21,198 bases of DNA from Bacteroidales bacterium (GTDB lineage Bacteria; Bacteroidota; Bacteroidia; Bacteroidales; Muribaculaceae), in the NCBI GenBank assembly GCA_004552395.1, contig SFOK01000030.1:1-21198 (forward strand), written 5' to 3'. Below are positions 8,575-16,009 of the stretch, piece after piece. The notes beneath the pieces are model-generated. The model was not told where the DNA came from. It did not search any database and was given only the letters and a program-made list of their open reading frames with translations. Both the position numbers and the translations under genes were made by a program. How positions within the stretch are numbered: position 1 is the stretch's first letter; the number at the start of each line of letters is the position of its first letter.

Positions 8575-9503
8575 TTTTTCAGAGACGATGATATGGCGCG
8601 GGCGGTCTGCAGCATCGCTTCGGGCCATGATGAGGATGAGAGTATCTCGGTGCGGCGCATCGGCAGCTTCAGGTCCTCGGCCACAGCCTCGAGCTGCGAA
8701 GGCGATGAGCTGGCGTCGTAGATGATCACCGAGGCGCGGTCGGCGAGGGCCTCGTCGCATAGACGTGCCAGACGCTCGGGCGTCACCTCCTTGCCTCCCT
8801 GTTCCAGGGAGAGCTGATGCAGACCGTAGTCGCGGGCGAAGTAGCTCAGCGAGGGGTGTCCGGTGATGAATGTGGCGCCCCTGGCCGGCGCCATGATGCT
8901 GTCGAGCTGCCGGGACAGTGTGTCGAGCCGAAGGTTGAGCGCGTAAAGATTGCGCCGGTAGGCTTGTGCGTTGGCCGGGTCGAGTGCGGAGAGTGTGTTG
9001 CATATGTTGGAGGCCATGACGCGGGCGCTGGCCACCGAGGTCCATACGTGCGGATCGAAACTCTCCTCCTCTTCGCCGTGAGAATGACCGTGTGCTTCGT
9101 GGCTGTGGGAATGGCTGTGGCCGCCGTGCAGACGCTCCACACCCTGAGCGGTGTCGATCACCCTCAGCCCCGGGAAACCCTCCTTCACCTTCCTGACGGC
9201 ACTCTCCTCAAACGGAAGACCCCCCACAGCGAAATAGACTGCCGAGTTCTGCAGATCCGTGAGTTGTTTCATGGAGGGCTCGAAAGTCTCCGGGTCGGCG
9301 TCGCGGCCCAACAGTGTGGTCACTTCGGCCTTGTCGCCTGCTATCTGCCGGGCGAGCCATTCCAGCGGCGGTATGCCGGTCATCACGCGCAGACGTCCGT
9401 CGGGAGTGCGGCAGGCCGTCTCCTTGCGGCAGGCGCCAAGCAGCGGCAGCAGAAGCAGCCCCGCGAAAAGGACGGATGCGATGTGGCGAAGCGATATTTT
9501 CAT
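8571..9503 (-). CDS. znuA: Zinc ABC transporter substrate-binding lipoprotein
   Basis: This is a periplasmic, lipid-anchored metal-binding protein of the ZnuA/TroA cluster, 310 residues. The lipobox is LGAC with the cysteine at residue 25. A His-rich loop (about residues 126-143, GGHSHSHSHEAHGHSHG) is typical of zinc rather than manganese binders. Metal-ligand motifs are visible: DPHVW (His about 152), TGHPSLSYFARDYGL (His about 216) and the acidic IIYDASSS near 263. At the position where many members have the first histidine ligand this protein has Glu (DPETFEPS, about residue 72). The ATG at 9503 is one base after the stop of the upstream TPR gene, and its own stop overlaps the znuC start, so the three genes form a tight unit. 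It delivers metal to an ABC transporter whose permease is not in the window. Confidence 0.93.
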   Translation of the reverse strand: MKISLRHIASVLFAGLLLLPLLGACRKETACRTPDGRLRVMTGIPPLEWLARQIAGDKAEVTTLLGRDADPETFEPSMKQLTDLQNSAVYFAVGGLPFEESAVRKVKEGFPGLRVIDTAQGVERLHGGHSHSHSHEAHGHSHGEEEESFDPHVWTSVASARVMASNICNTLSALDPANAQAYRRNLYALNLRLDTLSRQLDSIMAPARGATFITGHPSLSYFARDYGLHQLSLEQGGKEVTPERLARLCDEALADRASVIIYDASSSPSQLEAVAEDLKLPMRRTEILSSSSWPEAMLQTARAISSSLKK

Positions 9504-9514
9504 TTCATTTCATT
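9500..9514 (-). repeat. ATGAA pentanucleotide repeat at the TPR/znuA junction
   Basis: On the minus strand the junction reads as three tandem ATGAA units, with ATG triplets beginning at 9513, 9508 and 9503. The first is the last methionine codon of the TPR protein, the second opens only M-K-stop, and the third is the znuA start. The TGA stop of the TPR gene is built from the repeat itself. Confidence 0.75.
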
Positions 9515-10863
9515 TCCGGCTTCTTAAACTCTTTTGCAAGCCGCTGATACTCAGGCAGCGAAAGCAACTTCCGGAAATTTGGGTCGTATTTCACCGCTTC
9601 CGGACAGAGGTCGTAGCAGTCGAACGCCTCCTTCACATATTTCAGCGCTGTGGGGAAGTCGCCGAGCAGACAATAGGCCGATGCCTTGCTCGAGGGCGCG
9701 ACATTGCCGTAAGCCTTCAGATATTTCTCCACCGTCGCTCTGTCGCCGAGCCACCCGGCGGCTGTGGTTTCAAATCCGGTCGGAACTTCGTACTGTTCGC
9801 ACTCATCGAGTACCTGCTGCATCAAAACCTTCCCATCCGCTTCATTCCCTTCGGAGATCAGCAGCATGGCGAGACGGATCTTCGCTTCGAGAGCTCGGAT
9901 GTCGTACCCTTCGCCGGGGGAAAAAATGGCGTATTCCGCGTACTCTTGTGCAGCTTTGTCGAAGATCTCCGCTGCCTCGTCGGCTTTGCCGTCGAGAGCG
10001 AGCATGGAGGCGTACTGAAGTCTCAGGTCGGCGTTGGAGGGGATATCCTCAATAGACTTCTTCAGGATCTCTATGGCTTTGCCGATCCTGCCGGTGTTGC
10101 GGAGCGCCAACGTGTAGTTGTGGAGCACCCCCTCATAGTACTCGACCTCCTCGTCATTGTAGAGCGGCTCAAGCAGCTTCAGGGCGAGGTCGGATTGCCC
10201 GGCACGCAAAAGGATAGTGGACATCATGAGCACCTCGTCCGTGCCGCGCGGGTCCAGTTCGTGGGCGAGGCGCGCGGCTTCGTAAGCCTCGGCGTTGCGG
10301 CTATGCTGCCTGCAGAGCGCGCTGCGGAGCATAAGCCGATTCACCATGCAGCCATCGGCATTCTGCGGGTCAGGGTTGGCCATATACGCAGCGGTCAGAT
10401 CATTGACCTTGCGCTCGGTCAGGCCCGGCTCAATGCCGGCGATATAGAGGACTATATCCTCGAAATGGGGCCGGTTCAGATCATCGCATATGCCCCGCAG
10501 AGCATCGTCGACGGCAGCTTCGTAGCGCCCCAGATGTGTGTTGCCGAGAGCCCTGTATGACAGGGCCTCGGGATCATCGGGGAACAGCTTTAGCACCGTT
10601 GTGGCGGAGTCTACCCACGCTCGATAATCGTCGGTGTCCTGCAGATCCTCGAGCGGGAAGTGCAGGTCGTTCTCGTCGAAATAAATCTGCGCATCCGAGA
10701 GTATCTCAATCTCCGTCATCTGCTGCGTGGAGTCCTCGGACTCCTCCGCCTGCTCCGTTGCGCCGTCATAGTTGATCACAGCAGCTCCGGAGGAGGAAAA
10801 GGCGGCTCCGGCCGACATAGCGGACAGGGCTCCCGCCAGTAAAATTGTTGAAAGGATTCTCAT
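9505..10863 (-). CDS. Secreted tetratricopeptide repeat protein
   Basis: This is a 452-residue protein with an N-terminal signal peptide (MRILSTILLAGALSAMSAGA), so it is probably periplasmic. An acidic, low-complexity linker follows (about residues 30-60). The rest is a series of helical pairs of TPR type: ALSYRALGNTHLGRYEAAVDDAL, EAYEAARLAHELDP, LHNYTLALRNTGRIGKAIEIL and LRLQYASMLALDGKADEAAEIF are repeat-like (each shown in part), ending with a helical LPEYQRLAKEFKKPEMK. TPR arrays usually bind other proteins; the partner is unknown. It ends one base before znuA, which suggests cotranscription and coupling, but no metal-related residues are evident. There is a 66-base gap to the upstream trpS on the same strand, and I see no clear promoter there, so read-through from trpS is possible. 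Confidence 0.85.
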   Translation of the reverse strand: MRILSTILLAGALSAMSAGAAFSSSGAAVINYDGATEQAEESEDSTQQMTEIEILSDAQIYFDENDLHFPLEDLQDTDDYRAWVDSATTVLKLFPDDPEALSYRALGNTHLGRYEAAVDDALRGICDDLNRPHFEDIVLYIAGIEPGLTERKVNDLTAAYMANPDPQNADGCMVNRLMLRSALCRQHSRNAEAYEAARLAHELDPRGTDEVLMMSTILLRAGQSDLALKLLEPLYNDEEVEYYEGVLHNYTLALRNTGRIGKAIEILKKSIEDIPSNADLRLQYASMLALDGKADEAAEIFDKAAQEYAEYAIFSPGEGYDIRALEAKIRLAMLLISEGNEADGKVLMQQVLDECEQYEVPTGFETTAAGWLGDRATVEKYLKAYGNVAPSSKASAYCLLGDFPTALKYVKEAFDCYDLCPEAVKYDPNFRKLLSLPEYQRLAKEFKKPEMK

Positions 10864-10929
10864 AGTCGTCTCGGATTAAAGGATTTATCTCGGCTTAATA
10901 ACTTATTCTTTATGCGCTACCCGCGGACT

Positions 10930-12015
10930 TCAAAAGCGGCGGATACCCATGATGTGGCGCACCTCCTCGAGAGTGCGCGCTGCCGTCTCGCGGGCGCGCT
11001 CTGCTCCCTGACGCACCACACGCGAAAGGTATTCGTCGTTGTCGCGTATGTCGAGCACCTTCTGGCGGATCGGGAGCGTTACCTTGAGGATATCCTCGGC
11101 GAGCTGTTTCTTCAGGTCGCCGTAGCGTATGGAGCAGTCGGCGTAGGCCTGGCGGAAATGCTCTAATGTGGCGGGCTCGCTCACAAGCTCCATGAGGGTG
11201 AATAGGTTGGCTATCGGCAGCGTAGGGGCCTGGTTCGGCTCCTTCGGCCCTTCGTCGGTGACGGCGCGCATCACCTTCTTGCGCAGCGTCTTCTCATCGT
11301 CGGTGAGGTAGATGCAGTTACCCTCGCTCTTGCCCATCTTGCCTGAGCCGTCGAGACCGGGCACCTTCACGGCCTCGCCGCCGAAGTTGAAGTTGGTGGG
11401 CTCGCTGAAGTAATCGGTCTTGTAGAACGAGTTGAAACGGCGCGCGAAGCGGCGTGTGAGCTCCAGGTGCTGCTCCTGGTCCTTGCCCACAGGCACGAAG
11501 TCGGCGTGGTGGATCAGTATATCCACAGCCATCAGGGTGGGGTAGGTGAGCAGACCGGCGTTGACGCGCTGGTTCGTCTGGTTGCCTATGATATCCTTCT
11601 CTATGTGGTCGTCGGCCTCCGACGTGGGTGCCTGTATGCCGAGAGCCTTGCGGGCCTTGTCCTTGAACGAGGCCGTGCGCATCAGCTCGCCTATGCCCAC
11701 ATGCATATTCATGAGCAGATACATCTCGGCTATCTCGGGCACATCGGACTGCACGTAGATTATGTTCTTCTCGGGGTCGAGTCCGGCGGCCAGATATTCG
11801 GCCAGTATCTGCTTCACATTCTCGTGAAGCATCTTGGGGTCCGGGTGAGTGGTGAGCGCGTGCAGGTCGGCTATGAAGAAGCGGCAGTCGAAATCGTCCT
11901 GCATGCGCACAAACTTGCTCAGCGCGCCGAAGTAATTGCCCAGGTGTAGGTTGCCGGTGGCGCGGATGCCGCTCAGCACCACCTTCTTTTTATCGTTAAC
12001 GGGTGTGTTGTCCAT
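10930..12015 (-). CDS. trpS: Tryptophan--tRNA ligase
   Basis: This class I aminoacyl-tRNA synthetase charges tRNA-Trp with tryptophan in the cytosol. The 361 residues contain the HIGH-type motif as HLGN (about residues 24-27, in SGIRATGNLHLGNYFGA) and the KMSKS-type motif as KMGKS (about 226-230, in DGSGKMGKSEGN). Length and motifs match bacterial TrpRS. The ATG at 12015 begins MDNTPVNDKKKVVLSG; the frame remains open upstream to 12966 only as a shadow of ettA and is not part of the protein. It follows ettA by 29 bases on the same strand, so def, ettA and trpS probably form a translation-related operon. No tryptophan-responsive leader is visible in this short gap. Confidence 0.97.
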   Translation of the reverse strand: MDNTPVNDKKKVVLSGIRATGNLHLGNYFGALSKFVRMQDDFDCRFFIADLHALTTHPDPKMLHENVKQILAEYLAAGLDPEKNIIYVQSDVPEIAEMYLLMNMHVGIGELMRTASFKDKARKALGIQAPTSEADDHIEKDIIGNQTNQRVNAGLLTYPTLMAVDILIHHADFVPVGKDQEQHLELTRRFARRFNSFYKTDYFSEPTNFNFGGEAVKVPGLDGSGKMGKSEGNCIYLTDDEKTLRKKVMRAVTDEGPKEPNQAPTLPIANLFTLMELVSEPATLEHFRQAYADCSIRYGDLKKQLAEDILKVTLPIRQKVLDIRDNDEYLSRVVRQGAERARETAARTLEEVRHIMGIRRF

Positions 12016-12044
12016 AACTCTTTCAGTCTCTGTGAATTGTGCGT

Positions 12045-13727
12045 TTATTTGAGTGAACGGTAGCGGATGCGGTGAGGCTCCACATTGCCGTCGCGGCGGC
12101 GTTTGAACTCCTCGTATTCGCTGTAAGAGCCCTCGAAGAAGGTCACCTTGCTGTCGCCTTCGAAGGCCAGGATATGTGTGGCGATGCGGTCTAGGAACCA
12201 GCGGTCGTGGCTTACCACCACGGCGCAGCCTGCGAAGTTCTCCAGGCCCTCCTCCAAGGCGCGCAGCGTGTTGACGTCTATGTCGTTGGTCGGCTCGTCG
12301 AGCAGAAGCACGTTCCCCTCCTCCTTGAGCGCCATGGCCAGATGCAGACGGTTGCGCTCGCCGCCGGAGAGCACGCCGATCTTCTTCTCCTGGTCGGCGC
12401 CTGTGAAGTTGAACTTGCTCAGGTAGGCGCGGGCGTTCATGTCGCGGCCGCCCATGCGGAAGCTCTCCACGCCTTGCGAGATAACCTCGTAGACTGTCTT
12501 CTCGGGCGAGAGATCCTTGTGGGTCTGGTCCACATAGGCTATCTTCACGGTCTCGCCCACATTGAAGACTCCGGCATCTTTCTGCTCCTGACCCATGATG
12601 AGGCGGAAGAGTGTGGTCTTGCCGGCGCCGTTGGGGCCGATCACACCCACTATGCCGTTGGGCGGCAGCATGAAGTTGAGGTCGTCGAAGAGAACCTTGT
12701 CGCCGTAAGCCTTGGCCACATGCTCGGCCTCTATCACCTTGTTGCCAAGGCGCGGTCCGTTGGGTATGAAGATCTCCAGCTTCTCCTCGCGCTGTTTCTG
12801 GTCCTCGTTGAGCAGACGGTCGTAGCTGGCCAGACGAGCCTTCCCCTTGGCCTGGCGGGCCTTCGGAGCCATGCGCACCCACTCGAGCTCGCGCTCCAGC
12901 GTCTTGCGGCGCTTCGAAGCGGTCTTCTCCTCCTGCGCCATGCGCTTGGTCTTCTGGTCGAGCCACGATGAGTAGTTACCCTTCCAGGGTATGCCCTCGC
13001 CGCGGTCGAGCTCCAGTATCCATCCGGCCACATGATCCAGGAAGTAGCGGTCGTGGGTCACGGCTATCACCGTGCCCTTATACTGCTGCAGATGCTGCTC
13101 GAGCCAGTCGATCGACTCGGCGTCGAGGTGGTTAGTGGGCTCGTCGAGAAGCAGTATGTCGGGCTCCTGAAGAAGGAGACGGCAGAGTGCCACGCGGCGT
13201 CGCTCGCCTCCGGAAAGCTCGGTGACGGGCTGGTCCTCGGGCGGACAGCGCAGCGCGTCCATGGCCCGCTCCAGACGGTTGTCGAGGTTCCAGGCGTCGC
13301 AGGCGTCCAGCTTGTCCTGAAGCTCGGCCTGACGCTGTATGAGCTTGTCCATCTTGTCGGGGTCCTCGAGCACGTCGGGGTCGCCGAAAGCCTCGTTTAC
13401 CTTGTCGAACTCGGCAAGCAGGTCGAGGGTCGGCTTCATACCTTCCTCCACGATCTGACGCACGGTCTTGCTCGGGTCGAGCTTGGGGTCCTGCTCCAGG
13501 TAGCCCACCGAGTAACCCGGCGAGAACACCACATTGCCCTGATACGACTTGTCGAGTCCGGCTATGATCTTCATCAGAGTGGACTTGCCGGAGCCGTTCA
13601 GACCTATGATGCCTATCTTGGCGCCGTAGAAGAACGAGAGGTATATGTCTTTGAGTATCTGACGCTGGGGCGGAATCACCTTGCTCACGCCCACCATGGA
13701 GAATATGATTTTTTTATCGTCGGCCAT
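12045..13727 (-). CDS. ettA: Energy-dependent translational throttle ABC-F protein EttA
   Basis: This is an ABC-F ATPase that binds the ribosomal E site and gates entry into elongation according to energy charge. It has 560 residues, the usual EttA length, and two ABC domains. Domain one has Walker A GLNGSGKST (about 42-50), signature LSGGERRRVAL and Walker B ILLLDEPTNHLDAES. Then comes a charged linker/P-site tRNA interaction segment (KRMAQEEKTASKRRKTLERE and ARQAKGKARLASYDRLL). Domain two has GPNGAGKTT, LSGGERNRLHLA and LLLDEPTNDID. There are no membrane helices, which excludes a transporter. It starts with ATG at 13727, 12 bases after def ends, and is followed by trpS, so it sits in a translation gene cluster. 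Confidence 0.95.
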   Translation of the reverse strand: MADDKKIIFSMVGVSKVIPPQRQILKDIYLSFFYGAKIGIIGLNGSGKSTLMKIIAGLDKSYQGNVVFSPGYSVGYLEQDPKLDPSKTVRQIVEEGMKPTLDLLAEFDKVNEAFGDPDVLEDPDKMDKLIQRQAELQDKLDACDAWNLDNRLERAMDALRCPPEDQPVTELSGGERRRVALCRLLLQEPDILLLDEPTNHLDAESIDWLEQHLQQYKGTVIAVTHDRYFLDHVAGWILELDRGEGIPWKGNYSSWLDQKTKRMAQEEKTASKRRKTLERELEWVRMAPKARQAKGKARLASYDRLLNEDQKQREEKLEIFIPNGPRLGNKVIEAEHVAKAYGDKVLFDDLNFMLPPNGIVGVIGPNGAGKTTLFRLIMGQEQKDAGVFNVGETVKIAYVDQTHKDLSPEKTVYEVISQGVESFRMGGRDMNARAYLSKFNFTGADQEKKIGVLSGGERNRLHLAMALKEEGNVLLLDEPTNDIDVNTLRALEEGLENFAGCAVVVSHDRWFLDRIATHILAFEGDSKVTFFEGSYSEYEEFKRRRDGNVEPHRIRYRSLK

Positions 13728-13739
13728 AGTCGGTTGGGG

Positions 13740-14303
13740 TTATCTCTTGGGACAGGCCACTGTGCGGTAGTCACAGCGCAGCTTCCCTTTCACTATATTG
13801 TTGAGTTTGTTGCGTATCAGCGATTTGCGTATCGGGGATATATGATCGGTGTAGACCTTCCCCAGCAGGTGGTCGAACTCATGCTGTATGATGCGGGCGG
13901 CAAAGCCGGTAAACTCCCGCTCCTGCTCCTTGAGGTCGGCGTCGAGCCACCGCAGCTTCACATGCTCGGTGCGCATCACCGGCTCGCTCAGACCCGGCAG
14001 CGAGAGGCACCCCTCCTCGCGCGAGCAGGGCTTCACATCTTCAATCACCTCCAGCTCCGGATTCACAAGCGCCAGCTTGAGGTCCTTGCATTCCGGGAAA
14101 CGGTCGGCAACCGGCGAGCCGTCGATAACTATCAGCTGTATCGCCTTGCCGATCTGCGGCGCGGCAAGCCCCACACCGTCGGTGAAGTACATTGTCTCGA
14201 ACATATCGTCTATGAGCTTGCTCAGCTCGGGGTAGTCGGCCCCGACCGGCTCACATCCTTTGCGGAGTACGGGATGACCGTACAGATATATGGGATAAAC
14301 CAT
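13740..14303 (-). CDS. def: Peptide deformylase
   Basis: This metalloenzyme removes the formyl group from the N-terminal methionine of nascent proteins. The 187 residues show all three family motifs in order: GVGLAAPQIG (about 43-52), EEGCLSLPG with the metal-binding cysteine at about 99, and QHEFDHLLGK with the two metal histidines at about 141 and 145 and the catalytic glutamate at 142. All key residues are intact. The ATG at 14303 gives the normal start MVYPIYLYGHPVLR. It is the first gene of the def-ettA-trpS group and is divergent from pyrB, with a -7 element TAACTTTG just upstream. Confidence 0.97.
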   Translation of the reverse strand: MVYPIYLYGHPVLRKGCEPVGADYPELSKLIDDMFETMYFTDGVGLAAPQIGKAIQLIVIDGSPVADRFPECKDLKLALVNPELEVIEDVKPCSREEGCLSLPGLSEPVMRTEHVKLRWLDADLKEQEREFTGFAARIIQHEFDHLLGKVYTDHISPIRKSLIRNKLNNIVKGKLRCDYRTVACPKR

Positions 14304-14328
14304 TCTTTATGTTGTTTGAGTATTTTTG

Positions 14329-14336
14329 CAAAGTTA
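14329..14336 (-). promoter_or_regulatory. -7 element of the def-ettA-trpS promoter
   Basis: TAACTTTG on the minus strand matches the Bacteroidetes -7 consensus TAnnTTTG and lies 26 bases before the def start. Upstream, TTTC (14357-14360) is at the right distance (20 bases) for an imperfect -33 box. Confidence 0.6.
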
Positions 14337-14400
14337 CAAAAAATTGCGGACTTTACGAAAAAATGGGGGCGCCAATGCGAAGTGGACCGCAGAAAAGTTG

Positions 14401-14408
14401 TAAATTTG
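14401..14408 (+). promoter_or_regulatory. -7 element of the pyrB promoter
   Basis: TAAATTTG fits the TAnnTTTG consensus and predicts a start of transcription near 14415, leaving a leader of roughly 57 bases. No good TTTG box is seen 19-21 bases upstream. The leader contains an inverted repeat GAGCGG (14411-14416) and CCGCTC (14439-14444). Confidence 0.5.
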
Positions 14409-14472
14409 CAGAGCGGAACGAGCACGCCCGGAAAGCTGCCGCTCCCGCATGCAAACATACAGACAGAGAAAA

Positions 14473-15393
14473 ATGGAAAAGCAGAGCATTGTATCTATCA
14501 AGGACCTGACCAAGGAGAATATCCTGGAGCTGCTCCGTGTGGCGGAGCTCTTCGAGAAGAATCCCAACAGGAGAATACTGGCCGGCAAAGTGGTGGCCAC
14601 ACTTTTCTTCGAGCCCTCCACCCGCACCCGACTCAGCTTCGAGACGGCTGTCAACCGCCTCGGCGGACGTGTCATCGGTTTCTCCGACCCCGCCGCCACA
14701 AGCACCTCGAAGGGTGAGACTCTCAAGGACACTATCAAGATGGTGAGCAACTACGCCGACCTCATAGTCATGCGCCATTACCTGGAAGGCGCCGCCAAAT
14801 ACGCCTCGGAAGTCACCGATGTCCCGGTGATCAACGCAGGCGACGGCGCCCATCAGCACCCCTCGCAGACCATGCTCGACCTCTATTCCATATTCAAGAC
14901 CCAGGGACGCCTCGACGATATCACAATCACTATGGTGGGCGACCTCAAGTACGGCCGCACGGTCCACTCCCTGCTCCAGGCCCTGAGCCATTTCCGCGTC
15001 AAGTTCAACTTCGTGGCCTGCCGCGAACTCAAGATGCCGCAGGAGTTCATAGAATTCTGCGTCAACAACGGCATAGACTTCCAGGAGCATACCGACTTCT
15101 CGCCCGAGGTGATCAACTCTACCGACATACTCTACATGACCCGTGTGCAGCGCGAACGCTTCGCCGACCTCGACGAATACGAACGCGTCAAGGACCTCTA
15201 TTCGCTGAATCTGAATATGCTCCGCGACTCCAAACCGAACCTGAGAGTCCTCCATCCGCTTCCCCGTGTCAACGAGATCAGTCAGGATGTGGACGACTCG
15301 GAGAAAGCTTACTATTTCGAACAGGCCCACAACGGCCTCTTCGCTCGCCAGGCCATGATCTGCCGCAGCCTGGGTATCGACGTTAAAGACTGA
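14473..15393 (+). CDS. pyrB: Aspartate carbamoyltransferase catalytic subunit
   Basis: It catalyses carbamoyl phosphate plus aspartate to carbamoyl aspartate, the committed step of pyrimidine synthesis, in the cytosol. The 306 residues contain the carbamoyl phosphate site STRTRLSFE (about 49-57), the HPSQTMLDLYSI motif and HPLPRVNEI in the aspartate-binding domain. The ATG at 14473 gives MEKQSIVSIKDLT; a frame extension to 14449 adds only eight unlikely residues. It pairs with the regulatory subunit gene pyrI downstream, so the enzyme is expected to be the allosteric PyrB/PyrI type. Its last codons and stop are duplicated just before pyrI (15378-15393 and 15469-15484), which places pyrI 95 bases away instead of about four. 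Confidence 0.97.
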   Translation: MEKQSIVSIKDLTKENILELLRVAELFEKNPNRRILAGKVVATLFFEPSTRTRLSFETAVNRLGGRVIGFSDPAATSTSKGETLKDTIKMVSNYADLIVMRHYLEGAAKYASEVTDVPVINAGDGAHQHPSQTMLDLYSIFKTQGRLDDITITMVGDLKYGRTVHSLLQALSHFRVKFNFVACRELKMPQEFIEFCVNNGIDFQEHTDFSPEVINSTDILYMTRVQRERFADLDEYERVKDLYSLNLNMLRDSKPNLRVLHPLPRVNEISQDVDDSEKAYYFEQAHNGLFARQAMICRSLGIDVKD

Positions 15394-15484
15394 CCCACGT
15401 AAAATCAACGGATCTTCGGACTTGTTGTTAAAAAACTTAAAATCCGGAAGTCCAAATCAAAGGCAGACCGACGTTAAAGACTGA
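15378..15484 (+). repeat. 16-bp direct repeat flanking a 75-bp insert between pyrB and pyrI
   Basis: CGACGTTAAAGACTGA occurs at 15378-15393, as the end of pyrB including its stop, and again at 15469-15484, four bases before the pyrI start. The 75 bases between are AT-richer than the genes and contain a small inverted repeat, GGACTT (15418-15423) with AAGTCC (15448-15453). Joining the two copies would give a compact pyrB-pyrI junction. Confidence 0.9.
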
Positions 15485-15488
15485 AAAG

Positions 15489-15944
15489 ATGAAGAATAAA
15501 GAACTCGCTGTTGCCGCCCTTCGCCGCGGCACCGTCATTGACCATATCCCGAGCCATGTCCTCTTCAAGGTTGTGAAGCTGCTCGGCATCGAGAAACTGG
15601 ACAAGAGCGTCACAATAGGCAACAATCTCACCTCGCAGCGCCTCGGAACCAAAGGTATCATCAAGGTGGCCGACACTTTCTTCCCCGACGAGGTGATAAA
15701 CCGTATAGCCATACTCGCCCCTACGGCTGTGGTCAACATCATCGAAGACTACGAGGTGGTGAAGAAGGAGCAGGTCGTTGTCCCCGACGAGATCGTGGAC
15801 ATAGTCCGCTGCACCAACCCCAAGTGTATCAGCTGCAACGAACCGATGAAGACCCGCTTCACGGTTGTGGGACGCGACCCGATCACTCTCGCCTGCCGCT
15901 ATTGCGAGCACGAGTTCTCGGGCGACGGCATTGAGCTCAAATAG
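15489..15944 (+). CDS. pyrI: Aspartate carbamoyltransferase regulatory subunit
   Basis: This is the allosteric subunit that binds CTP/ATP and tunes PyrB. The 151 residues match the usual length. The N-terminal nucleotide-binding domain (MKNKELAVAALRRGTVIDHI, then LFKVVKLLGI and VTIGNNLTSQRLG) is followed by the zinc domain with four cysteines: CTNPKCISCNEP and CRYCEHEF. A C-x4-C pair and a C-x2-C pair can be picked from these, as in known PyrI. All parts needed to bind PyrB are present. The start ATG at 15489 lies four bases after the duplicated pyrB tail. Six bases after its stop the first of three repeated start regions of the flavin reductase gene begins. Confidence 0.97.
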   Translation: MKNKELAVAALRRGTVIDHIPSHVLFKVVKLLGIEKLDKSVTIGNNLTSQRLGTKGIIKVADTFFPDEVINRIAILAPTAVVNIIEDYEVVKKEQVVVPDEIVDIVRCTNPKCISCNEPMKTRFTVVGRDPITLACRYCEHEFSGDGIELK

Positions 15945-15950
15945 TGGCGT

Positions 15951-16009
15951 ATGGCTAAACAGTCGCATATTTATGGCTAAACAGTCGCTGGCGTATGGCT
16001 AAACAGTCG
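15951..16009 (+). repeat. 22-bp tandem repeat carrying three copies of a start codon region
   Basis: ATGGCTAAACAGTCG occurs at 15951, 15973 and 15995, an exact period of 22 bases. The third copy is the start of the flavin reductase (MAKQS). The first two open nine-codon reading frames, MAKQSHIYG and MAKQSLAYG. Each ends at the TAA inside ATGGCTAA of the next copy, so each mini-frame overlaps the next start. Confidence 0.95.

Noticed and set aside
8575..9045. N-terminal extension of znuC giving 401 residues
   Set aside because: The extension lies over znuA in another frame. The ATG at 8574 gives a standard ATPase with an ATGA overlap.
9259..10560. 433-codon open frame on the plus strand
   Set aside because: It is antisense to the TPR protein and znuA, with no recognisable motif or signal, and low-quality composition.
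12016..12966. N-terminal extension of trpS giving 678 residues
   Set aside because: The extra part is an Arg/Gly-rich shadow of ettA. The ATG at 12015 gives a normal TrpRS of 361 residues.
13032..14717. 561-codon open frame on the plus strand
   Set aside because: It is antisense to ettA and def and then overlaps pyrB out of frame. The three real genes have complete family motifs; the frame stays open because of biased codon use.
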